64,000 nt of DNA from Ptychodera flava (lineage: Eukaryota > Hemichordata > Enteropneusta > Ptychoderidae). The notes under the pieces were generated by a model. The model was not told where the DNA came from and did not search any database. It saw nothing but the letters and a program-made list of their open reading frames with translations. Made by a program: the position numbers and the translations under genes. Positions 44,101-55,621 of this stretch are shown here, piece by piece. The stretch covers positions 23,716,746 to 23,780,745 of the forward strand of contig NC_091932.1 of assembly GCF_041260155.1 (NCBI RefSeq), given 5' to 3'. Numbering within the stretch: the first letter of the stretch is position 1; each line of letters begins with the position of its first letter.

Positions 44101-44345
44101 ATACAGGTCGGTACAATTAATAAGTTCGATTTTGGGATTTTCACTCTAGTGTCGGCGTCGAAACTCTCTCTGTCCATTTCAATGGATTTTCGTTCTTTGA
44201 AAAGTGATGCTGTTATCAGAGGGAGTTCAATCAAGGATTTAGCCAGATAGGGACTTATTTTCTCACACGGCACACGGCCATGTGTGGCCGACTCAATTCC
44301 CTGGAGATTGTTTTAGAGTTGTTTTGTACCGTCCAAGTCGCACTA
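41190..44345 (-). repeat. 3' flank block of a remnant unit, split by a LINE
   Basis: 41190-41446 and 43973-44345 together match the flank at 62990-63570 ('gtggacttgacgaccttgtc', 'ggaaatcttttagacgaca', 'gggattttcactctagtg'). The match breaks at 'cgcttatcaa' and resumes at 'tatcaatggaaatc'. Plus-strand TATAAATA is at 44096-44103. Confidence 0.7.
41447..43972 (+). mobile_element. 5'-truncated LINE with broken ORF2
   Basis: In order: a linker region (KPYWNNEL); RT motifs FIDFQKAFDYVDRDALLYKL (42366-42425), GVRQGD (42541-42558) and LLYADDFVKISDNETD (42660-42707); a thumb-like stretch NYTDNYKYLGIVLNE; and a C-terminal CIFC-x10-HFLFHC zinc-like motif (43606-43660). The 3' end is 'aactaactaac'. The endonuclease is missing. 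The frame is broken by stops (for example TAG at 42736-42738 in the segment after YADD) and shifts. TATCAA flanks both ends and may be the target duplication. The clade is not certain (I/Daphne- or CR1-like). Confidence 0.85.
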
Positions 44346-44593
44346 GTTACATGTACACGGCAGATATAACCATCCGAGTTCAGAATATAGTGCGTGCCGT
44401 GTTGCGCTTAATTGACACGTTAAAGGTTGCTAGTTTGGTGTAATTGTTTGACATTTAGCGAGTACTATACTTTTAAACAAATGCTAAGTAGATCAAAATA
44501 GATGAAACTCTGAAATTATGGTCCACTATCTCCGCTACCCTTCGCAAACCCAAATTCTCATTTGCATAAATGAATCGTGCCTCAAATCGTTCA

Positions 44594-44651
44594 TTAATTG
44601 TGGAGTCGGGGATTATATTAACCGTGTGAAGCACCATCTCCTCCCGGACAC
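44594..44651 (-). pseudogene. Remnant of HNMT-like exon 3
   Basis: After CTGCAG the minus strand reads GVREEMVLHTVNIIPDS, matching the start of exon 3 in the intact copies (GAWEEIILRFGNVISDS), then diverges. The remaining ~95 codons are gone. Upstream (44652-45250) clearly matches intron 2 of genes 2 and 4 ('cgtcgcattgtaataaac', 'ggacactacgagaaat'). Exons 1 and 2 of this unit are absent. Confidence 0.7.
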
Positions 44652-45254
44652 CTGCAGACACGTACAAACAATGGAATCACCGAGAAAAGAGAAGAAAGCA
44701 CAGACTTTGAATTCTAATTTGCCTGCTGTACAACCTTCTATCGTCGCATTGTAATAAACAAAATTAATTACAAATTGTTGGCAACTCTCACGTGATTACA
44801 GTGATAAGTGATAGGCGATATGTGTGTAACAGCCTTGTAAATTCTCCGTTAGACCATGATAACACTGATTATATTTAAGTATTTCAATGTAACGGACACT
44901 ACGAGAAATATTTCAAGCGATTTTTTGTACTTGACATTATTTTCAGCTGTGAGTTTACTTAGTGGAAAGAAAAGATATTCCCATAAGTTCTTCCTACATA
45001 TCCAAAGATAGGAAACAAAAAATGCCACAATTTACATTGCCTATATTCTTGCATCGTTTCAATTACGTGGCTGCTTCAAAGAAGGGGAACCCGAAGTTTC
45101 AAAAAATTAAATTTCATATCGCCTGTAGTTGAAAGACCACTGGAGCCGAAAGCAATGCCATTATCAAAAACATTTATTTGATAATAAATTAGAAGTACAA
45201 AATGACAGCGGTTTAATTCTTATTATCTGTTAGTTTTTTAATTGAGCACATACG

Positions 45255-45690
45255 ACGATCTTCTATGTAAAGATGTGGAAACTACCCTGCTACACAGCAA
45301 AAATATTTGCCCCTATGACAGGCCCTGTACAGACCCTGAAACAACCCTGTGGTACAGTTCTGTGTCAGAAAAGACGTCCGATTGTACGTTGTGACTGGGG
45401 CTGATGTACAGGTCTCTATCCAGGGCTGTGGGGATAGTGTTGTGGACACGGACCTGTGAAGGGTTTGAAATTTCTGCCTGTCTCAGCACTGTATTTAAAG
45501 GACTGCACACAATTATGCCTGTATTCATTTCTGTCATCAAAATTAGGCCGTTTTTTTTCTGAAAATTTACACTTGTTCGGAAATCTGACAAATTTTATGA
45601 CCCCGTAACATGCCCTGTAAAATCAACACTCACATACAACTGTATGTACACCAACATTATCCTCTGTAATCGATTACGAGTTACCAATAC
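45255..45690. other. Unassigned spacer between remnant unit and gene 4 flank
   Basis: It contains spaced repeats of 'ccctgtac/ccctgtgg' (45300-45360 and 45605-45625). No exon is seen; a minus-strand open frame at 45313-45591 has no recognised domain. Confidence 0.4.
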
Positions 45691-46985
45691 TATTAACAGT
45701 GTTTCAAGAAAGAGACCGACCTGATACAATAATGAAGATTTTCATTATTACTTTTTTCGACTTAGTTTTATTTACTGTATAAAGGTTATTTGGTAATTTG
45801 CCATCAAGATATTTTGAGAAGGCAATTTTTCATTTAAACTCTGCGTTTTAGCAATACAACATGTGGATGTAGGACTCCAAAAGTCGCCAATTAACCTTAT
45901 CCTGTCGAATTTCCTTCAAAAGTGGCAGGTGCATGTGATTTCAATATGTCTTTTTTTCTTTAAGTGACCTATAGAAATCCTTAAAATCTCTGTTGTTTCA
46001 AAATCATGTTTTTGTGTAATTGATGTTCCTTTGTTAAATAGGTTTCTCTGAACAACACCTCTACATCACATTTACCCGTTCCACGCGCAAAGAGCTCTTT
46101 ACAATTTCGTACTTTAAAATCAAGTCTATTTCATGAATGAGTGTTCCAGTTTTCTTTCTTGTTTAAATACCATATTTTGAATTGAATCCGTGACATGTAC
46201 GACATGCCTGAATAGAACCTGTCGCTGAAAGATGATGCTTTAACAATTAACTTTGGCAAAAAAGGCGTTTACCTAAAATAACTTTACTTTAGATGTAATA
46301 TAATCTGGGAGTTACAATGAGCTGCATTGCTAGTAAATTCACACTACTTTCCAAACTTTCTTTATGAAAAAGTAAAACTCGACAACCTTGTCACCCATCC
46401 TGTGTGATGATGAAGTCATTATCCTCTGTAATCGATTACGTCTAGATGAGTATACAACAATCCGGAAGGTCATGTTTACTATTGGTGAATATATTTTTAA
46501 ATCTTACTTCATTAGTGAGCAAATGTTTCTTCATTAATTAGCATTCTAGTCTATGACTGTTTAGGCACTTACAGTGACTAGTTAATATCAGAATCTTCTA
46601 GACAACTTGAGTTAAGTATAAATACAGAGTGGTAAAATTAATAAGTCTCACATTCGAATTTTCACTCTTGTCAATTTCGAAATTCTCTCTGTACACTTCA
46701 ATGTATTTTCATTCTTTGAAAAGTGATACTGTGGTCTTCACAACGTCAATAAAGCCTTTAGCCAGAGGGTATGGGGGTCATTTCTTCATACGACCGTGTC
46801 TGGCTGGACTCAATTCGCTTCAGATTACTTTAGAGGCCTTTTTGTAACGTTTTGTAAACGTCCAAGCTGAGCTAAGTGCCGTAAACTTTGCATTGTTTTG
46901 TAACTTCTTGTTCATTTCCCCAAGATTTAGTAAATAGTTTTAATAAATGTACTTTCAAATAAAATCTTTGTCTTCACCGCTTTTT
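45691..46985 (-). repeat. 3' flank block of gene 4
   Basis: Shares 'tttcaagaaagagaccga', 'acgacatgcctgaatagaac' and 'tgaaaagtgatactgtgg' with the other flanks. Plus-strand TATAAATA is at 46617-46624. TTTAAT at 46939-46944 gives a minus-strand ATTAAA about 115 nt after the gene 4 stop, a possible poly(A) signal. Confidence 0.65.
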
Positions 46986-47055
46986 TGTGTCATAAGATAC
47001 TAACATTATAGTATATGTGAAATGTCCAGAACTGTCGAATCAGTACCCTCCTTCA

Positions 47056-48652
47056 CTATTGTTTTATAACTGTAATGATTTCGTCATCTGCTGGGAAATA
47101 CAACTCGCCGTTCTCCTCGTAGCAAAGTTCTTTGAAGAACTTCATGAAATCACCAACTATCTCCGGAGGAGCAGTCTTTCTGAAGTCAAGTACTTGCAAA
47201 ACAAAATCCAGCATCATATTTCCGTCTTCGGAGTTTTCTTTGAAACCTTCGTCAAATTTAAAACTTATCTTTCTGTACTGAGTTTGCATCTTCACATCTG
47301 GGATACGGCGTTGTAACATTTTGCGCATAGTCGCTGACCCAAGCTTTGATGACATGGATTCGGGGACGATATTACCCATGCGGAGCAACATCTGCTCCCA
47401 GGCACCTGCAGATACGAACAAACAATGAAATTACACAGAAAGAGAGAAAAAAGAGCACATACTTTGAATTCAATTTTGTCTGCTGTAAACATTCTATCGT
47501 CGCACTGTAATAAACAAAATCAATTACAAATTGTTGGCTGCTATCACGTGATTATAATGACAAGTGATAGGCTATATATAGCCCTTAGTGGAAGTTCGGT
47601 AAGAAAGACCGGCCGAAGAAATGCCACAAAAGGTTGTTCTTTTCTGTGATGAAACGTTAGAAGTGCTATATGACAGAGGTACTGTAACCCTATAATTTAA
47701 CACATATCAACTACCCGTGTATTGATTGAAAAAATACGGCGATCTGATAGGCAGAGAAGTGGAAATGTCCGTGTTACAATGGTGATTTTCCGCAGTTTGA
47801 GCTGGGGCTAGCTCTCAATTATTATAGAAAAATCTCTTGATAACGCTTAACACCAAAAATTCAATATGCTGTTATGATATGGTAGCGAGGCACTACCTCA
47901 GCAATGGGTACACTACTTGACTTCGACCAATTAGCTCAATATACTTGGCTATTACTCGTGCACATGCACGTATGTTGTAAAATGGTAAAAATATAGTGGT
48001 ATACCCAACGCAGACGTAGTTTACTGCTAAATTACGTAATAGTTTTTACGTTTTGATTCTTTGAGCTTTACAAAAAGTTAAAAGTATCTGGACTGAATCA
48101 TACCGGTAACTAGAAGAATAAATAGCATCCCTCCTGTGTTAAGTCGTCCATATAGCTCTACTGTGGTGCCTTCAATATCTGCAAAGTGATACGCACAGTG
48201 CTGAAGATGGATAATATCAAAACGAGCCGGCTCTTTTCCAATTTTCGTCTTCCCTAGATACTCTTCAACAGTGATAGAATGGAAGTCAAACTTTACATTC
48301 TTCCAAAGACCAGCTTCCTGTTTCGATTGCACCAAAGTTTGAAATTTTTGTACTTGACTTTCAGCTGGTTCGACGACTACGTACAAAATACTGCTGTATT
48401 TGCTGTTCAGTGTGTCAATTATTTGAATATCCGAGGTCCCTGTCAAAGTATAAAGAGAACTTCAATTCACAGATACGTTGAAGCACCTCTTAGAGCTTCA
48501 TAAACTTGATTAAACCGGGGAGAAGTAAATAATGCTTGCCCGCAGCTTCCATGCCGCCGGGACATCAGCGGCGACAGACCTGTGTATACTTATTTTTGTT
48601 TGTGTGGTTGACTCAAAGTGAGTATACAAGCGGGTACGATTCCCAAGACTTC

Positions 48653-48691
<39 letters not shown>

Positions 48692-49060
48692 GAGACAGAG
48701 ACAGAGAGATACAGAGAGACAAAGGCAGAAGCAGACGGACGGGGAGATAGACAGAGACATTCAGAGGGAGGAGACAGAGATGCACACAGAGAGAAAGTGT
48801 GTGTATTCCCGTGCGTTTGTCATTGGGGTGGACACGCAAGGCGTCAAATTGCAATCACACTTACCGTCGGAGGTTCCCACTGCGAGTACTCGGAGCGTAG
48901 AATCTGCCTTTCCACAGAACACAAAACTCTCAAATGTATCCTTGAGATTCTTGTCATGTTGAGAGAGGAAATATTCATCATATCCATAACGACTTATCAC
49001 TTCATACCTTTCAAAGTACTCTTTGGGGAAGAGTACTAAGGCCTTCAAGTCTTGAGTCAT
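47056..49060 (-). CDS. HNMT-like methyltransferase, gene 4
   Basis: The most compact copy: exons 48865-49060, 48104-48439 and 47056-47405, introns 425 and 698 bp, 293 residues. Residues 56-69 (LRVLAVGTSDGTSD) form the SAM-binding motif I. Glu89-Pro90 and Gln94 fall at the same numbers as in human HNMT. FDIIHLQHCAYHFADIEGTT (139-158) aligns with the HNMT segment DFIHMIQMLYYV, and DGNMMLDFVLQVLDF with TAPPEI follows in the C-terminal half. Asp28 replaces Glu28, His146 aligns with Gln143, and Ala283 aligns with Asn283, so the histamine ligands are not kept. The start ATG lies nine bases after a TTCCCTTCTAAG acceptor, implying an upstream non-coding exon. Exons 1 and 3 group with gene 2. Confidence 0.9.
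48652..48790. repeat. (AG)n/(AGAC)n in gene 4 intron 1
   Basis: CT-rich in the transcript, lying about 75-210 bp downstream of the exon 1 donor. It is close in sequence to the tract in gene 2. Confidence 0.95.
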
Positions 49061-49099
49061 TGTGAGCTTAGAAGGGAAGGGAAGAAAAGATGGAAGGTA

Positions 49100-49860
49100 T
49101 GAATACTACACATAAGAGTATTGGTGGGTTAAACTCCAATATATTTTTATTTTTTTTCCATCGCAACTTGAAAAGCATTTAATTGTTTTAACTTGTATGT
49201 GGTCATACTAATTATTTTCCTTGTATTTCTTTGTTCTATACGTTTTAACGAGGGTATGTGATATCATTCGTTGGATTTGAAGAGAAAATTATATTGAAGT
49301 ACGTTTTGTATGACACTTCAACTTTAAGTGCTCACATGTCACTGTTGCATCATCATGGCAGACCAAAAAAACAATGAGCCACGCGAGAGATGGTGTAAGA
49401 GTAGTATATGCATTTAATTAGCCATCTGTAGGGGGTTTAAGTTGAGTACCACAACGCTAGGATCGAAGAGCAGTAAACAAAAAGCAAACAAAATACCAAA
49501 CCAACAAACCAACATGAAAGAAAAAGGTACAGCATCCTAACTCCTCTCTTTCTTATCACAGTAAATAGCAATAGACGATTCAGCATGGATAAATTACAAC
49601 TGCTGATCTGTTGTTCATTATTGTTCAGATTTCATCAGGTGTAGACACGATTATCGAACTTTGTTTGGAAAGTCTGCTTGCCACCTGGGAGCTAAACACA
49701 CTCAATTCAGATGTGTAATGCAACTTCATCCATTTCATGACAAGGTTGCAGAAGTGGTAATCTCGTGGGACAACCATTTTCAGAAATGTGATTGTCCAAA
49801 TTGGCTGTGAGGCAGTGTTTGGTTGTCCTTGAACTACGGATTAACTCTCATTTTCAGGTC
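49100..49860. other. Upstream spacer of gene 4
   Basis: The proximal part (to about 49370) matches the gene 2 upstream region ('gttttaacgagggtatgtga', 'attcgttggatttgaagag'). The rest is unique. No exon is seen. Confidence 0.5.
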
Positions 49861-49861
49861 T

Positions 49862-50035
49862 GTATATGATATGATATGATATGATATGATATGATATGAT
49901 ATGATATGATATTGTGTTATGATACGGTGTCATGTAATATACGTCGCAAACTTAGAGACATTCGGCGGTAAGAATCAGTCTGATGCTTGCTGACACACAT
50001 GGAATTCCAGAAGAATGTCGTAAGGCATTGCTATT
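49862..50035 (-). repeat. (TATCA)n module upstream of gene 4, inverted
   Basis: About 50 bp of TGATA pentamers precede 'acgtcgcaaacttagagaca' and 'agaatcagtctgatgcttgc', the reverse complement of the gene 1 and 3 modules. It lies about 0.8 kb upstream of the gene 4 start. Confidence 0.8.
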
Positions 50036-50038
50036 GTA

Positions 50039-50200
50039 GAAATAACGGGTGACGCGCTGATCATTAACGTTTATTCGTGGGCAAGGGCGAGAGGAAAGCC
50101 AAAAATTAACGGGCGAGGCTTGCCGAGCCCGTTAATTTGGTTTTCCTCGAGCCCGCGCCCACAAATAAACGTTAATGGTCAAAGCGGAGTCTGTTATTTC
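50039..50200. repeat. Fold-back inverted repeat
   Basis: GAAATAACGGGTGACGCGCT at the left pairs with AAAGCGGAGTCTGTTATTTC at the right. The inner arms (ATTAACGTTTATTCGTGGGC and complement; AATTAACGGGC/GCCCGTTAATT) close on GAGGCTTGCCGA. It is GC-rich against its surroundings. 'gatcatgattaacgttt' near 50395 may be a further partial end. Confidence 0.75.
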
Positions 50201-50584
50201 CGATATATTATCATCGAACCCAAGAAACCCGTCAAAATTTCTGAAAATTTCAGAGCGAACGACACTGGCCCCAGAAACTGAGAAATACGCGACGCACTGC
50301 CACGCCCGCTGTAAAAAAATTGGCAAATCTGGAGATGCTTTCAGAAAAAAGTATTTCAACTTGACCTTCAAGTGCTCCATTTTCTTTTGTCATTGATCAT
50401 GATTAACGTTTGAGCTGTAAGTTACGATACTTTGAGTTGTTAATCTTATTATTCATATTCACGGTCATGTAAACAAACCATTATTTTATTTATTATTTAT
50501 TTAGTTCAGGAATCTATACATCCCATATCAAAAATACATATCTTACTATGGTATAAAAATAATTACTGTGGTCAGCCATGTGGT

Positions 50585-50624
<40 letters not shown>

Positions 50625-51479
50625 CTCAACATTTCAACTTCAAATTGTTCTCATGCACCGTCACTGCCTAGAAAATGAACCACCTGAGAGATGATGTAAG
50701 ATAATGGTATTAATTTGTCATGGTTTTAGAAGTGTTAATCACATATTTTATGTATTGGCTACATAGCGTATAGCGGTTGGGGATAAAACTGACTACCACA
50801 GTGCCAAGATTTCAATTTGAGTCACATATCGCATTGTGTTTCTCTGTAGGTGCGGACAATCTTGTCAATACTCTGCTGAATATCTATCTGAGAAAAGCTT
50901 TATTGAAAACAATATGACGACCTTGGTCAAAACTACAACATTTGGAGGGAAATAGTTATGAGTACGCAAGCGACCGACTCTACCGCTATTTTGCACCATC
51001 TCTAAACATCGAGTGATCACGTAACTTTATAATGAACCTCAGATGGCGGATAATCCCTCCTATATTATAATAGCGTTTTGCTAATAAATGAGAACCATTT
51101 CGATCTATCCAACATAACCTGATGTTGACACATGTAGATTTATTTTTCAACAAAACAAAAAAAAAGAGGATAAAAGCGACTCGAGGGTTTATTTTAAAAT
51201 TGTCCACGGCGATTTTACCTTACCCCTCACCAGGGTTTTGAGTGACTTACCCCTGACCTGGGTTTTGAGTGACCTTACCCCTGACCAGGGTTTTGAAGAT
51301 TGTCTACGGCGATTTTACTTTACAAATGTATGAAAACCATTTTTGATGAGTAATGGTTTCTTCTACTATTAAGGAAGACATTTAAGCCAGAAATAGACAA
51401 TGCCAAAATGTGACGAATAGCAATTATAATTTGACTATGTATCTTCCAATGTCAAAACAACCTTTCAGACGTCGTGCTG
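50201..51479. other. Spacer upstream of gene 4 with short repeats
   Basis: It includes (TCTG)n at 50587-50622, sequence shared with 23.98-24.24 kb, and three tandem copies of a ~30-bp unit 'ttacccctgaccagggtttt' at 51220-51292. No exon is recognised. Confidence 0.55.
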
Positions 51480-53350
51480 ATATATTCTTTGGACTGAAAG
51501 TGAACAAGACTTGTCCAAAATTCAGTCAAGTCCTATGATCACATGGTACACTGTGCAACTTTTCCTCGCCGTCTCGTTTTGTATAGTTTTTCGCCACCCA
51601 GTGTCCAAACTTGATAGCAGATGTCAAGGGGTTCGTTTGCTGTTATCCCCTTGTAGCATCTGTTTGTTAAACGTAAACGGCGGAAGTGTCATCGATGAAG
51701 TGTCTATTTCTTGACCTTTTGCCCTGACCCAGAAACTCTCACAAAGAAACTCCGGGGTAAGCGACGCCGTGCAAATGTTTTATTGCCTCATTTCCAGTCA
51801 CAGGGCAGAGACTTATGAAATCATGTCATATGCTTCAATACAAAGAAAATATCTCAGTGCACTGTGCGTTTTTTCTTGAAAAAGTATAGGTTGACCTACG
51901 CTTGGCCAATTTGAAGCCAACCTCTGATAAAAACCATCTTTCAAGAGTACAGATACAATGTAAAACCTAAAGACGATAGTCATAATAGCAATTAAGGTCT
52001 CAGAGAAGATTGGCATGTAATTTGGACTCTGTCCACCCATTCTTGATCCAGAAATCGAGCAAAAAATGGGCACGTGAAATTGACAAAAATGGGATGGGTT
52101 CAAATCTGAGTCATTTGACTCTGATACAGGGGTACCTAAGAAAGTGTAGCTTTTGAATGAAAACGATAACTTTGACACCGTGCAGGATAGCTAGGGTAGG
52201 GAAACGATAGTTGGCGGAATGGAATCCGTAAGTTTGGTCATCTAAAACGATAGCTTTGAACATATTTTGATGTTAATGGCGTAAAACAAGATGGCTGACA
52301 GCAAAAGCAGTGGTAGCGGCGGTAAGTATTTTACCCGTTTTCTCAACAAAATCACCAAATTCTGTTGTGTAAGATGCCGCGTTCAGTGAGGTTCAGGTTC
52401 GATTACACTTCTGTAAAGTTTCTGCGCCCATTTTACAAAACTTGCAGAGAAATCACCGTTCCCGTTTTCGAACTGAACAGGCTATCAGGACGTCCTATTC
52501 TAATACATGTACAGGGATTAGAATGTATATGATAGTGTAAAGACGTAGTCGTTAGTGTTGGCAATGTCTGTTTCCAGAGTTAAGACTTACCAAGATTTCA
52601 AAGTTAGCTTCAGATAAGATGAATAGTTATCTTCTGTACCTTCCATGTATTCACGAGCAGTTTTTATACACTATTACATACACAATCCATGCCTACATGT
52701 ATTAGAATGTGACGTCCTAATAGCCTGTACAGTTCGAAAACGGGAACGGAGATTTCTCTGCAAGTTTTGTAAAATGGAGGCAGAAACTTACAGAAGCGTA
52801 ATCGAACCTGAACCTCACTGAACGCAGCATCTTACACAAGTTACACAACACAACTTGCTGATTTTGTCAATCGAAAACGGTAAAATATTTACCGCTGCTA
52901 CCACTGCTTTTGCTGTCAGCCATCTTGTTTTATGCCCTCAGCACCAAAATATGTTCAAAGCTATCGTTTTAGTGACCAAACTTACGCATTACATTCCACC
53001 AACTATCGTTTCCCTACCCAAGCTATCCTGCACGGTGTCAAAGCTATCGTTTTCATTCAAAAGGTACACTTTCTTAGGTACCCCTGTGATAAGAGAATCG
53101 AATCATGTCCGTCGAGTGCGTTCTGTTAGAAATAACTCAGTAAGCACAACTTATATGAGTCACTATATAATCACAGCATTATTCAATTAATATGGACCTT
53201 ACCTTGTAGATGACGTGTCGAATATACAGGAATTGCGCTGTGGCGGGTAATGTGTTTAGTTATGCGCATGAACGGAGTGAGCAATGTTTACGCCAGGGGG
53301 TCGGGAACGATGGAAATCCTGTCATGACAAGTGACCTACGACCTAGACGC
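51480..53350 (-). promoter_or_regulatory. Upstream block of gene 4, split by a fold-back element
   Basis: 51480-52126 and 53087-53350 match the upstream blocks of genes 1 and 3. The proposed non-coding exon ends CATCTACAAG with donor GTAAGGTCC (last exon base 53203). The TATA-like end is not preserved here; the sequence diverges after about 53345. It is about 4.1 kb upstream of the gene 4 start codon. Confidence 0.4.
52127..53086. mobile_element. 960-bp long-inverted-repeat element with captured exon-like sequence
   Basis: The ends are CAGGGGTACCTAAGAAAGTG and its complement. Arms of about 415 bp flank a ~125-bp centre (52545-52668). TGATA is directly duplicated at 52122-52126 and 53087-53091, as comparison with uninterrupted blocks confirms. 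Each arm holds AAGATGGCTGACAGCAAAAG, then AGTGGTAGC; in the left arm it runs into GGTAAGTATT, so it resembles a gene's first exon and donor. No transposase is seen, and the superfamily is not assigned. Confidence 0.8.
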
Positions 53351-54109
53351 TCCACAGTGGCTGTGCTTTGTTTTTTACGCCGCAATGGGCCTGCATTCGA
53401 AGGCTACGCTTTGAGGACGCGCTGCCATACACAGCGACTGTCGGTTCTTCAAAGCATATGAATATTCATAAAGTAGTGCCATCAAAAGAAACACCTATCT
53501 TACTGGGCGGAGAGAATATTATACTAGTAGTTAGTAGACCTATATACGCGGTATGTTTTTATTTGTCATTTTTAATTTTATTTGGCTATGGTACTTGTTA
53601 TTTGTTTCTGATTGACGGATGCGTGGAGTTCTATAACATAAACTTATGTTACTAAGGATGAACTTCGGTAAAGCGGTTACCCAAAATAACCCCTCTTGAT
53701 ATCTTACATAGACAAGGAGTTGAAATTGTAAGTTGCATCGCTAGTAAATCAACACCACTTTTCAAAACCTCTTTATGGAAAAGGTGGACTTGACGACCTT
53801 GTCACCCGTTCTTTGTGATGATGATGTCATTCATTTTTCTACGTGACAGATTTTATCTAAATGAGTCTACAACAATTTTCGAGGTCATGTTTATTGTAGG
53901 TGAATATACTTTTTGAATTTTACACAGCATATCAATAGAAAGCTTATGGAACATATAAAAGAGTCATTAGTGAGCTTTCAAGACTTTTTCAGTACGTACA
54001 GTGATTAGGTAATATCAGAACCCTCTAGACAACTTGATTAAACTATGAATACAGGGCGGTACAATTGACTAGTCCGGCTTTGAGATTTTCACTCTAGTGT
54101 GTGTGTGTG

Positions 54110-54234
<125 letters not shown>

Positions 54235-54358
54235 CACTTCAATGGATTTCTTGTTCTTTTAAAAGTGATACCGTGTTAGGAAGAAATTAAAGCCAGCCTT
54301 TAGCCAGAAAGGAACTCCTCCTTTTTTCACATGACCGTGTTTATGTGGAACCAATACC

Positions 54359-54997
54359 CCCGGCGGTGGCAGTCCCCGGGTTGGTGGGTACCCATGCTTG
54401 TTACCCAATTTGAAAAGTACCCCCTTTCCTAGAATATTTCTGAGAAAAACACCCCTATTTGTGGCAAATCTGGGAGAAATTAGCTGTAAAAAACATACCC
54501 TTATTTTCGAAATCTAGGAGGTTAGTATGTTGACTTCCAGGGTGACCCTGGAGGTTGACTTTGTAGACATGTAAATACATCACAAATGTTTGTCCTCACC
54601 TGATTTAGTCACATTAATACACAATCATCTTCCTTATCCGTTTGGATCTGGAGTTCTCTGCTGGCTCCTGTGAGACAATACACCTCCTATCAAGTGTCCC
54701 TCGTGTTTCTAGGATTCTTTGCTCATTCTTCACATTGTCAGTCTTTTTTCTGGATTTTGCATTTATGTTTTTCACAAATTCTTTTAGATTAAGTTCATCT
54801 AGCTTAGACCAGATTTAGTGTCCTAGGGAGATTATGAAAGGACTACCCATAATTTCGGAGGTTACTCTGAAAAAGTACCCCTTTTTTCGATTTCACGGAC
54901 CTAGAATCTCCGAGATGACTGAAGAAAAACACCCCCTTTTCCGTGAATTAGGTAACGCGCATGGGTACCCACCAACCCGGGGACTGCCACCACCGGG
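54359..54997. mobile_element. MITE-like element with 8-bp target duplication
   Basis: Terminal inverted repeats of ~38 bp: CCCGGCGGTGGCAGTCCCCG on the left, CCCGGTGGTGGCAGTCCCCG as the right-end complement, continuing GGTTGGTGGGTACCCATG. CCAATACC flanks both sides (54351-54358 and 54998-55005). The flank of gene 1 has the uninterrupted site, 'cccaataccctgaagattg'. The 8-bp duplication fits hAT- or P-like mobilisation. Confidence 0.8.
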
Positions 54998-55154
54998 CCA
55001 ATACCCGAAGATTGTTTTAGATGCGTTTTATACAGTCAAAACTATCAGCTAAGTGTTGCTATTTTTTGTACGGAAAATATATACTTTATAAGGGTTTTGG
55101 ACTTCTATAATTGAGAACAAAACAAAAATCTGAAAGTCTCTATAAGGTATGTAG

Positions 55155-55560
55155 CCACCTTAAGAGAATCGGATGATGTCCGTCGCGTGCCGACTGACAG
55201 GGCCTTCTTAGATTACTTCTTTTAGCAAATAACTCAGGAAGCAAAATTTATATGTGTCACTATACCGTCACTGTATTATTCAATTCATACTCGATCTTAC
55301 CTTCTAGATGAAGAGTGGAAAGTACAGGAATTGCGCCTGTTGCGGGTGTTGTGTTTAGTTATGTCGAAGAACGGAACGAGTACCATTTGCGTCTATAAAA
55401 TTGAAATGTGGACGTCCGGTCACGACCTGCGACCTGCGACCTCAAAACTGTGACCTGCGACTTCAAAACTATCGCCCTCAAACTGCAACTGCTTAAACCG
55501 TCATTGCTGATGTTGAGCAACTGACCTGCGGGTATTTATTTGTTATTTTAAGTATTTCAT
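55155..55560 (-). repeat. Partial upstream block with intact donor
   Basis: It has ATCTAGAAG|GTAAGATCGAGTATG (last exon base 55301) and AATAAATACCCGCAGGTC near 55524-55541. In the transcript direction it leads straight into an orphan 3' flank, so its coding exons have been deleted. TTTA/TTCA repeats follow to 55620. Confidence 0.55.
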
Positions 55561-55621
55561 TATTTATTTATTCATTATTTATTTATTTATTTATTCATTT
55601 ATTCATTTATTCATTTATACA

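Noticed and set aside
48536-49039. Plus-strand 167-codon frame across gene 4 exon 1
   Set aside because: Antisense shadow of exon 1 and its AG microsatellite; no independent support.
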